DNA of 45,000 nt from Neocallimastix lanati (nom. inval.) (Eukaryota > Neocallimastigomycota > Neocallimastigomycetes > Neocallimastigales > Neocallimastigaceae), in assembly GCA_016946835.1 (NCBI GenBank), contig JACVTC010000067.1, positions 310,001 through 355,000 on the forward strand, in the 5' to 3' direction. The notes under the pieces were generated by a model, which was not told the DNA's origin, ran no database searches, and was given only the letters and a program-made list of their open reading frames with translations. Positions 21,101 through 31,951 of the stretch are shown here, piece after piece; positions within the stretch are counted from its first letter, which is position 1; each line of letters begins with the position of its first letter. The translations under genes were made by a program, and so were the position numbers.

Positions 21101-23476
21101 TTTAACTTCTTTAACTTCTTCTTCTTCTTGTTTTCCTTCTTTTCCTTCTTTATCTTTTCCTTCGTCTTCTTCTTCTTCTTCTCTCTTTTTTTCTTCTTGT
21201 TTTTGTTTTAATAGGTCATCAATAGCTTCATCAATTGAACTAATTTTACCATTAATAAGATTAGACATTTGATTTAAAACTTCTGAATATTCTAATTTAG
21301 CAACTCTTCTAGCAACTGAACCTTTAGCCGTTACTGGGAACTGCTTACCATAATCAATAATATAAACATTATGAATGGTAAGTTGTTTTGTCCAATTATT
21401 TAAACTTTTGGCATTATCTTGTAATAAGTTGTACATACTATTCCATGTTTGTTCTTGAGCTAATTTCTTAAGCTTTCGTTGTTCTTCCTTACTTAAACTT
21501 TCTGGATCAATCGTGATATCTAATGGGGTTCCATCTTCCATTAAAATTTCTGACCATTCTGGTTCAACGAAGCAAACCACTTCATATTGAGTATTATCCA
21601 CTAATAGACAACAGTGTTTGATATTTTTACATTCACTAGACATGGTATTTTCAAATGGAAGTGGGTTCATTTTATGACCGGTTGCAAAGGTTAAAATATC
21701 ATCTACTCTGGAAACATATTTGTAATCACCAGAAATGGTACTACGAGTCCAAATATCATTGGTTCGATAGTATTCAATTCCATCAATTGTTTCATAAAGA
21801 TTATCGTGTTCATAATCACAACGCATTCCTGGTACAGCTGATTCATAGAATTCACCTTTCTTTGCCCTTCCAATATAACCGGTGATTGCGAATGGATTGT
21901 AGATAAAGAGCTCACCTTCATTTGGATTATTTTCATCAATAAGTTTAAAATGGAAATATTGCCATGGGACTCTAGTGAGGTAACCTTCTTCTCCTGGGAC
22001 GAGATCTTTATCAAATTGTTTATACATCATAATACCAGTTTCCGAGGAACCGTATTCATTATTAATTAAAATCTTAAATGTTTGATTAAACCAATGAAGC
22101 AAATCATAGCCGATGGGGGCACCACCTGTTCTAAAACAATTCTTGGGACAGGCCTGGATGGCTTTCTCCCAAACCTCACATCTTGGATGATGTTCATCAA
22201 AAAGTCTTTTAATTTCTGCATAATTAAATGGGAAGAGAGGAATGACTCCAGGTTTAGTCTCCACTATATCATCTAATAATACTTCTGGTACAAATCCAAT
22301 ATCATGTAATTTTTGAGTATGGAAAATTAAGGCGCCTCCAGTATTCATATGATGAACGCCAATCCAGGTGAAACCCATCATATGATAGGAGGGAATGCTG
22401 GCAAGAACACTGTATTTAAGGCTTATCTTTCGAGTCAATAATATGTTTTGAAAAAGACTACCACATTGAATTAATCGAACAGGAATAAACTTCATTTTGG
22501 AGCAGTGTCCATTTTTAATGATAGCTTGAGTGGAAGAAGAAGTACCAATAACCATGACCACATCATCTTTTAAACCGGGACGTGCATACGTTTTACCTTC
22601 AAGACTACATTGATAAATTTCTTCAAGAAATTCTGAATTATTCATACAAAACATAGGAATTCCTTTGAAGCCAGCACTTAAATTATATTCGTCTTCACGT
22701 AAAGGATATTCCCATTCCCATATCCATTCACCACTTTCATTTAATTGATTTTGTTTTTCTTCATCAAAAATATTAACATTAATATCATAAATAAACATAC
22801 TAATATCGAGCATTCTAGCCCAAAATTGTTTAACATCATTACCGAGTTTAGGAGGAACAGCTACAGGTGTACAACGAATATACCAGAGAGCATAAATAAT
22901 TAAAATATTTAAGGGTAAAGTATTGGCGACCACACCTACTCTAGATTGAGGTGGTAAATCAAATCTTTTTTTAAGGACATAAGCACAAGCTTTCACTAAT
23001 CTAAAAAATTGTTTATAGGAAACACAAGTCCATGGGGAAGGATAATCAGGATGAGGTTCCGGTTTAAATGGTAAACTCCAAAGATTTGGTTTAGAAACCA
23101 AGGCTGGTTCATCACTATCCTTACAAAGATTATAACGATATTCTAATCTTTCATAAATAGTTTCAGCTTTAAGTAAATCTTCACTTTAAAGCAATAAAAA
23201 TAAGAAAAAAAAAAAAATAAATAAATATTATTAATAATAAAGAAATAACATAAATACTAATTCAGCATTAATATTATAAAAATTATATATCATATAACAG
23301 ACAAAAATATTTTTATTTGCCAAATATACATTTTAAAATTATTATAAAAATTTTAAATTTTAATTTTAAATTTTAATTCGATGTTTATTCCACTAATAAA
23401 AAAATATAATCAAAATTAAAAATGAAATAAAAATAACAAAATTTAACTATTATTATAACGCTTAATAATAATTTTA

Positions 23477-23518
<42 letters not shown>

Positions 23519-23607
23519 TACAGATAGGAATTAGGTTTTTCTTTTAAGAAAATTTCTTTTCCTAATTCAAATAAATTTGAATAGTTTCTTGGATCAATTT
23601 CTGTCAT
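18176..23607 (-). CDS. Adenylation-ACP-ketosynthase-degenerate AT synthase, copy 1 (two exons)
   Basis: Exon 1 is 23607-23522 (86 nt, ATG at 23607) and exon 2 is 23183-18176; the 338-nt intron has GTAAGT and AAAG ends and joins in phase (CT+T, Leu), giving 1697 residues. In order: adenylation domain (about 70-665) that should activate a carboxylic acid as AMP ester, with a divergent A3 loop GTSSSTQ (242-248), A5 NNEYGSSE (403-410), A7-like YRTND (501-505), A8-like SRVDD (520-524) and a candidate A10 Lys in TAKG (649); an acidic Glu/Lys linker (about 690-760); a carrier domain with Ser797 in IDSL for phosphopantetheine; a complete ketosynthase (about 860-1293) with Cys1039 (DTACSTG), His1174 (EAHGTGT) and His1214 (NIGHTN); the ketosynthase extension; then an acyltransferase-like remnant whose active-site motif is GFGFGE (1509-1514), lacking the Ser, ending in YPFQRSTYW. 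No reductase, dehydratase or thioesterase. Likely one loading plus one condensation step; product unknown. Confidence 0.9.
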
Positions 23608-23935
23608 TTTATTTTTACTTGTTAATTTTTTTTTTTTTTTTTTTTTTTTACAATTCTTTCTTAAATAAATAATTTATATTTTAAATAAAATTTTTCTTTT
23701 CTATATTCTTCTATTATTATAAGTTTATGATATAAATAACAAAAAAAAAGTTCTATATATACATATAAATATATATATTATATATTTTTATAATTCTATT
23801 CTATTTATAATAAATAAATACAATATTTTCTAATTAAATAAATAAAAATAATAATACTTATAATATTAATTTATTTTTATTATTTATTATTTTTCAAATG
23901 AATACTAATTGAATATATTAAATATAAAGTTGATG

Positions 23936-23974
<39 letters not shown>

Positions 23975-23985
23975 AAAAAAATAAG

Positions 23986-24130
23986 CTATTTATATTGTTT
24001 ATATTTTTTGACAAAAACAGAAAAAAGAAAAGGTTCTATAGTTATATAATAACCTTATTATTTATAATTATTTTGTATTGTATTAAAATTTTAATTTTAA
24101 TTAAAAATTTAATAATCCAACCAATAAAAG
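23986..24130 (-). promoter_or_regulatory. Promoter of synthase copy 1: TATA and inverted CCAAT
   Basis: In gene direction TATAAATAG sits at 23994-23986, about 380 nt before the ATG. On the + strand CCAAT is at 24121-24125 within CCAACCAATAAAAGGG, about 130 nt further upstream. A CTGTTTTTGTCAA string lies just upstream of the TATA box in gene direction. The same elements in the same order are found before copies 2 and 3, although the spacing sequence has diverged in homopolymers. The 5' leader would be roughly 300 nt. Confidence 0.7.
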
Positions 24131-24646
24131 GGTAAATTAATCCACAATATATTTATTTATTTATTTATTTATTTATTTATTATTTATTTATTTATTTATA
24201 CATTTATGATTTACTAATTTTTTTAAAATAAACATTAATATTTCTTTTTCTATTTTTTGAGAAATATTCTTTATATATATATTTAAGTACTATTGAAAAA
24301 TAAATTGAATTAAAATATTTACAAAAAAAAAAAAAATTAAAATATTTACAAAAAAAAAATAGAGATTAATAATTTATAAAAAATAATTAAAAATAAAACT
24401 AATAGATAGTATTAATTGTAATAAATATAATTTTTTGTTTTTTGTCTTTTTTAAATTTTTATAATACTATTCTTTTTTTTTATATATATATTTGAATAAT
24501 TTAATATCAATAATAAGTTTTTGTTGTTGTTGTTGAGTTGGTTTTTTGGTTATTATATTTATTGGTTATTATTTCTTTTGTTTATTTGTTTTTTATTTGT
24601 TTTTTATTTGTTTTTTTTACTTGTTTTTTTATTTTTATTTTCATTT
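24131..24646. other. Boundary between synthase copies 1 and 2
   Basis: Begins with (TTTA)n upstream of copy 1, then the 3' flank of copy 2 carrying the shared ACTAATAGATAGT (about 24400) and TATAATACTATTC (about 24460) strings. No gene. Confidence 0.6.
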
Positions 24647-27600
24647 TTAATTTTTAAGTGGAACTGGCCAGTAAGTGGAACGTTGGAATGGATAGGTTGG
24701 TAATTCTATTTTATGAACTGGACATGCTTTTTGAGTTTCAGCTTCCACTCTACTATTCACTACCTTCCAATTAATATTTTGTCCATTTTCATATTCATTC
24801 ATAATGAATTGATCGAAAAGACTCTTCTTTGTGTCATCATCAAAGAATTCGATAATATGAAGTGATGATGGAGAGCCGGTTGTAATTTCTTGATCACCAT
24901 TCATACTGTAAAGCGTCATGTTCTTACTCTTTGGACCATATTTATTAATAAAGATAGAATAGTCATTCTTTTTCATTTCATTCTTACGCTTCATGATAGT
25001 AGAAATATCTTCAAAAGAGAGACTTTCTCCATTCTTGAATTCTTTTTCAAGAGATGGAATAAAGATTGTCTTTTGGAATTTTGGAATGCATTGATTTTTG
25101 AACCAGGAAGAAAGATCATTACCATTCTCAGTAGCAGTTTGAATTAAGGAAATGGCTGAACTGAAAGATAATCCTCCACTAAGAACTAAACTTATTATTT
25201 CTCCAAATCCAAATCCTCCATAAATCTTCTTACTACTGTTATTCTTTATCATTATGGATTCGACAAGTTGATGTAAACTATAATAGAAAGAAAGGATAAA
25301 GAATGAATTATTGAGTTTACTTTCTTTTCCATTCTTTTCTTCTTCTATCATTTGTTTTAAGGAAATGCTTTCAGCAATCTTTTGAATTTCAGAGTCACAG
25401 AATTCGAATGTCTTCTTGAAATTATTTTCAGTAGATAAGAGCTCCTTAACTGTATCATATACCTTTTTAGGAATTTGAAGATCACCAGCATTTTCAGAAT
25501 AAATTTCAAGATGTTGAGATATACCATTACTTTTGGAAGCAACCTGTTTGAATATAGCTTCACTATTATCATCATCATCATCAAAGATTTCCATTTTTTT
25601 CTCAAGATCATCATAGAGTTCATGAGCATTCTTACCAATCGCTGAAATTCTATAGTCGAAATGTTGACGACCAACATTTGAAGTGTAACAGAGATCTTCA
25701 ATATTTTCTTCATTATCTTCCATACCTTCAAGGAAGTTCAAATAACTTTCACATAATTCGTTCAAAGCCGCTGGAGTTTTAGCACTAATGGTTAAGATAT
25801 GATCTTCTTTACTATCCTTACTCTTCTTAACATCTTCTTCCTTTCCATTTTCTGGAATATATTCTTGAAGAATGATATGAACAATACTACCTTGTAAACC
25901 AAAGGAAGATACTTGAGCAATACGTGGTTTGTTATCTTGTGTTTCCCATGGCATGGTTTTGGTAGCAATTTGAATTGGAATGGAATGGATATCAATTTCT
26001 GGATTAAGCGTATTGAAATGTAAATTCTTTGGAATATATTTATGTTGCATGGCTAAAATGACCTTAGCCATACTAGCTAAACCAGCGGCTTCATTAGTAT
26101 GTCCAATGTTTGTTTTCACACTACCAATCACTAATGGATTTTCTTCAGTGTGACTACCTCCATAAACTTGATTAAGGGCGTCAACTTCAATGGCATCACC
26201 AAGTGGAGTACCAGTACCATGAGCTTCAACAAAAGAAACTTCAGATGGATCAACACCTGCAAATTTAAGTGCTCTCTTCAAGTTAAGTACTTGACCATCA
26301 GAAGATGGTGCACTAATCGATTGTCTTAAACCACTTTGACCACTGCTGGTACCAAGAATGACTGAAAGAATATTATCTCCATCACGAACAGCATCTTCAA
26401 GACGTTTTAAAATAAACGTAACACATCCTTCACCTGGTGCAAAACCATCAGCATCCTTATCAAACGTGGCACAACGACCATGAGGAGAGGTCATACGAGC
26501 AACACTGGTTCTATGGAATTCAGAGGCAGAATATAAATATTTAACTCCGGAAACCACCGATAAGTCACAATCTCCAAATTGTAAGGAACGACAAGCAGAG
26601 TGGAGGGCGGAAGCACCTGTGGAACAGGCAGTATCGATAGTAAAGGAAGGTCCGAAAAGTTTATAGAAGTAACTGAGACGGCCAGCAATACCACTTGGAG
26701 TAGAATGTGCTGAAATAGGTTGAGCGATACCATTTTCTTTCAATAAATCTTGATAGTCATGATCATCGTTTACACCCACGAAAACACCAGTGGTGGTATT
26801 TTCTAAGGTATTTGGAGCAATACCTGCATTTTCGAAAGCTTCCCAACTCGTTTCTAAGACCCAACGTTGTCTTGGATCCATACTATTGACTTCTTCAGGT
26901 AAACAGTTGAAGAATTCTGCATCAAATTCAGAAGGTTTAGCTGCATTTGAACGAGAATCGTAACAACCACATTTTGGAATATTATGTTCATTTTCTCCTA
27001 AAAGATTAGATGGTTTATTCACATAGCCAAGATGTAATTTTCTATTCTTGACTGGAGCCAAGACACAATCTCTACCTTTGGCTAAAGACATCCAGAACGA
27101 TTTAGAATTATTGATGGCACCAGGTAAACGAAGAGCCATACCAATCACTGCCACTCTTTTATCCATTGAAACATCCTTAATCGATTTTGGAAGGGAAGAA
27201 AGAGGAGAAGCTTCCTCTTTCAACTTTTTATCATAACCAGTAATATATCTCGCAAGATCATATGGAGTACCATAGTTAAATAACGTGGAAGCAGAGAATG
27301 GTTTTAAGGTCTTTCGATTTAAAACACTAGTTAATTTTCTGGTAGCAAGAGAATCAATACTGTAGATAGTAAATGGTGCATTAATATTGAAATCTTCAAA
27401 ATCTGGAGTAGAAGGAATAATTTCTTTAATGGATTCATAAACAATCATTACTGCTTTTTGAATTTCTTCATTAATTTCTTCTTCTGTTTTATTCTCTGTA
27501 ACAATTTCAGTTTCTTTCTCTGTTTGAACATTGGTTTCTTTTTCATTTTCTGTAATTGAATTATCTTTTTCTTTAACTTCTTTAACTTCTTCTTCTTCTT

Positions 27601-29950
27601 CTTCTTCTTCTTGTTTTCCTTCTTTTTCTTTTCCTTCGTCTTCTTCTTCTTCTCCTCTCTTTTTTTCTTCTTGTTTTTGTTTTGATAGATCATCAATAGC
27701 TTCATCAATTGAATTAATTTTACCATTAATAAGATTAGACATTTGATTTAAAACTTTTGAATATTCTAATTTAGCAATTCTTCTAGAAAGTGAACCTTTA
27801 GCTGTTACTGGGAACTGCTTACCATAATCAATAATATAAACATTATGAATGGTAAGTTGTTTCGTCCAATTATTTAAACTCTTGGCATTATCTTGTAATA
27901 AGTTGTACATACTATTCCAAGTTTGTTCTTGAGCTAATTTCTTAAGCTTTCGTTGTTCTTCCTTACTTAAACTTTCTGGATCAATCGTGATATCTAATGG
28001 GGTTCCATCTTCCATTAAAATTTCTGACCATTCTGGTTCAACGAAACAAACCACTTCATATTGAGTACTATCTACTAAAAGACAACAGTGTTTGATATTT
28101 TTACATTCACTAGACATAGTACTTTCAAATGGAAGTGGGTTCATTTTATGACCGGTTGCAAAGGTTAAAATATCATCTATTCTAGAAACATATTTGTAAT
28201 CACCAGAAATGGTACTACGAGTCCAAATATCATTGGTTCGATAGTATTCAATTCCATCAATTGTTTCATAAAGATTATCGTGTTCATAATCACAACGCAT
28301 TCCTGGTACAGCTGATTCATAGAATTCACCTTTCTTTGCCCTTCCAATATAACCGGTGATTGCGAATGGATTGTAGATAAAGAGCTCACCTTCATTTGGA
28401 TTATTTTCATCAATAAGTTTAAAATGGAAATATTGCCATGGGACTCTAGTGAGGTAACCTTCTTCTCCTGGGACGAGATCTTTATCAAATTGTTTATACA
28501 TCATAATACCAGTTTCCGAGGAACCGTATTCATTATTGATTAAACGATTAAATTTTTGATAAAACCACTGAATCAAATCATTACTTATAGGAGCACCAGC
28601 TGTTCTAAAACAATTATTGGAACAGGCCTTAATGGCTTTCTCCCAAACCTCACATCTTGGATGATGTTCATCAAAAAGTCTTTTAATTTCTGCATAATTA
28701 AATGGGAAGAGAGGAATGACTCCAGGTTTAGTCTCCACTATATCATCTAATAATACTTCTGGTACAAATCCAATATCATGTAATTTTTGAGTATGGAAAA
28801 TTAAGGCGCCTCCAGTATTCATATGATGAACGCTGAGCCAGATATAACCCAGCATATGATAGGAGGGAATGTCAACGAGAACACTGTATTTAAGGTTTAC
28901 CTTTCGATTCAATAATATGGTTTGAAAAAGACCACAACATTGAATTAATCGAATAGGTATAAACTTCATTTTGGAGCAGTGTCCATTTTTAATGATAGCT
29001 TGAGAGGAAGAAGAAGTACCAATAACCATGATCACATCATCTTTTAAACCGGGACGTACATACGTTTTACCTTCAAGACTACATTGATAAATTTCTTCAA
29101 GAAATTCTGAATTATTCATACAAAACATAGGAATTCCTTTGAAGCCAGCACTTAAATTGTATTCATCTTCACGTAAAGGATATTCCCATTCCCATATCCA
29201 TTCACCACTTTCATTTAATTGATTTTGTTTTTCTTCGTCAAAAATATTAACATTAATATCATAAATAAACATACTAATATCGAGCATTCTAGCCCAAAAT
29301 TGTTTAATATCATTACCAAGTTTAGGAGGAACAGCTACAGGTGTACAGCGAATATACCAGAGAGCATGAATAATTAAAAAATTTAAGGGTAAAGCATTGG
29401 CGACCACACCTACTCTAGATTGAGGTGGTAAATCAAATCTTTTTTTAAGGACATAGGCACAAGCTTTCACTAATCTAAAAAATTGTTTATAGGAAACACA
29501 AGTCCATGGGGAAGGATAATCAGGGTGAAGTTCCGGTTTAAATGGTAAACTCCAAAGATTTGGTTTAGAAACCAAGGCTGGTTCATCACTATCCTTACAA
29601 AGACTATAACGATATTCTAATCTTTCATAAATAGTTTCAGTTTTAAGTAAATCTTCACTTTAAAACGATAAAATTAAAAAATAAATATTATTAGTAATAA
29701 AGAAATAACATAAATACTAATTCAGCACTAATATTATAAATAATTATAAATCATATAACAGACTAAAATATTTTTATTTGCCAAATATCCATTTTAAAGT
29801 TATTATAATAATTTTAAATTTTAATTTTAAATTTTAATTCAATGTTTATTCCACTAATAAAAAAATACAATTCAAAATTAAAACGAATTAAAAATAACAA
29901 AATTTTACTATTATTATAATTATTATAACTTTTAATAACATTTTTATATA

Positions 29951-30002
<52 letters not shown>

Positions 30003-30091
30003 TACAGATAGGAATTAGGTTCTTCTTTTAAGAAAATCTCCTTTCCTAATTCAAATAAATTTGAAAAGTTTCTTGGATCAATTTCTGTCAT
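24647..30091 (-). CDS. Adenylation-ACP-ketosynthase-degenerate AT synthase, copy 2 (two exons)
   Basis: Exon 1 is 30091-30006 (86 nt) and exon 2 is 29657-24647; the intron is 348 nt with a GTAAG donor followed by a run of about 47 T's. The product is 1698 residues with the same domain order as copy 1 and all key residues: carrier Ser798, ketosynthase Cys1040, His1175 and His1215, and the serine-less GFGFGE at 1510-1515. From the A5 motif to the ketosynthase end it is nearly identical to copy 1. In contrast, residues 256-318 and 372-402 of the adenylation domain differ at many positions (for example VDIPSYHMLGYIWLSV against ASIPSYHMMGFTWIGV), which should change the acid it loads. The acidic linker has one more residue than copy 1, from GAA-repeat slippage. 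The stop lies about 1.04 kb upstream of the copy 1 start; with no shared divergent promoter, each copy is probably transcribed on its own. Confidence 0.9.
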
Positions 30092-30454
30092 TTTATTTTT
30101 ATTATTATTTTTTTTTTTTTACAATTCTATCTTAAATAATTTATACTTTAAATAAAAATTTTTCTATTCTATATTCTTCTATTATTATAATTTTATGATA
30201 TCAATTAAGAAAAAAAAAAAAAAAATCCTATATACATATATATTTTTTTTATATTTATAATTTCTTTATAATTCCTATCTTCTACTTAAATAAATAAACA
30301 AAATAATATTTACTATATCAAATTATTATTATTATTTATTATTTATTACTTTTCCAATAAATACTATTTGAATATATTAAATATAAAGTTGATAAAATAA
30401 TAAGCAAAAATAAAAAAAATAAAAAAATAAAAAAAAAAAAGGAAAAAAAGCAAA

Positions 30455-30480
30455 CTATTTATATTTGTTGACAAAAACAG

Positions 30481-30511
<31 letters not shown>

Positions 30512-30660
30512 CAAAAACAAAAAAAAAAAAAAAAAAGTTCTATAATTATATAATAACCTTATTATTTATAATTATTTGTATTATTTGTATTATTTATAAT
30601 TATTTGTATTATTTGTATTAAAATTTTAATTTTAATTAAAAATTTAATAATCCAACCAAT
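30455..30660 (-). promoter_or_regulatory. Promoter of synthase copy 2: TATA and inverted CCAAT
   Basis: TATAAATAG in gene direction at 30463-30455, about 364 nt before the ATG, preceded by CTGTTTTTGTCAAC. CCAAT on the + strand at 30656-30660 in CCAACCAATAAAAGG. A run of A's and a TTATTTGTATTATTTG duplication widen the gap to about 190 nt relative to copy 1. Confidence 0.7.
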
Positions 30661-31520
30661 AAAAGGTAAATTAATCCACAATATATTTATTTATCTATTT
30701 ATACATTTATTTATTGATTTATTGATTTATTACTTTATTAATTTATTTATCTATTTATACATTTATTATTTTATTTATTGATTTATTTATCTATTTATTG
30801 ATTTATTTATCTATTTATTTATTTATTTATCTATTTATTTATTTAAAATGAACATGATTATTTATTTTTCTCATTTTTTAAAAATATTCATTATATATAT
30901 ATATATATATATTAATATATATATATATTAAGTACTATTGAAAAAATAGAATTAAATTAACTAAAACAAATTTATTCTATATATTTAAGTATTACTGAAA
31001 AAATATATGAAATTAAATTATCTAATAAAACTATAAATATTTTTTTGCTTTGTTTTTGCTTTTTTTTTTTTTTTTTTTTTTTTTTTATTTTATTTTATTT
31101 TATTTTATAAAAAAAATAAAAGAAAATAAAAAAAAAAAGTTAATAATAAATTATTTCATTTCATTTTCATCTTTAATTCAAATATTAAAATATTTTGAAT
31201 CAAAGATTTAAATAAAAAAAAAAGATAAAAAAAAAATTAAAAATAAAAAAATAATACTAAAAGATAACTAATAGATAGTATAATAGTTATAAACTTGACT
31301 TTTGTTTTTATCTTTTTTTTTGCTTTTACTTTGTTTTTATTGTTTTTATTGTTTTTATTGTTTCTATTGTTTTTATTGTTCTTTTTGTTTTTTTTTTTTT
31401 TTGTTTTTTTTTTTGTTTTTTTTTTTTTGTTTTTTTTTTTTTTGTTTTTTTTTTGTTTGTTTACTTTGTTTGTTTGCTTTTGTTTTTACTGTTGTTTTTT
31501 AAATTATTATAATACTATTC

Positions 31521-31560
<40 letters not shown>

Positions 31561-31874
31561 TAATTTAATATAAATAATTGGTTTTTGCTTTGTGTTGTTT
31601 TATTTTTTTGTTGCTGTTTGGTTGGTTTTTTTGGTTAGTTCATTTATTTGTTTTTTATTTGCTGTTTTTATTTTTATTTTTATTTTTTTTTTTTTTTTTT
31701 GTTATTGCTGTTGCTTGATTGTTTGGTTGTTTTTTGGTTAGTTTATTTTTTGTTTTTTTATTTTTTTTTATATGTATATTTATCTATATTAAATAGTATG
31801 TATTTTATATAAATATTAGTATTTATTTATTTACTTAAAATACTTATTTTACTTGGAATACTGAAGAAAGAATA

Positions 31875-31920
<46 letters not shown>

Positions 31921-31951
31921 ACAATATTTTTTTTTATTGTTATTTTCATTT
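30661..31951. repeat. Spacer between copies 2 and 3: TTTA/TCTA repeats, T-rich tract, TA run
   Basis: Upstream of copy 2 is a (TTTATCTATTTATTGATTTA)-type repeat (about 30685-30845) and TA runs near 30893 and 30914. The 3' flank of copy 3 follows: the hairpin at 31171-31205, ACTAATAGATAGT near 31267, a pyrimidine tract of T runs split by G (31296-31500), a TA dinucleotide run (31524-31557) and an A run of about 40 (31879-31918). No protein-like frame; frames in the T tract are Phe/Leu/Cys artefacts. Confidence 0.7.

Noticed and set aside
18419-22276. Short frames antisense or frame-shifted inside the synthases
   Set aside because: They lie within conserved coding sequence and are repeated in each copy only because the real frame is conserved.
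23099-23101. TTG as the start codon of the large synthase frame (and the same at 29575 and 36853)
   Set aside because: The frame continues upstream without a stop for 27 codons to a splice acceptor and joins in phase to a conserved ATG exon, so the TTG is an internal Leu codon.
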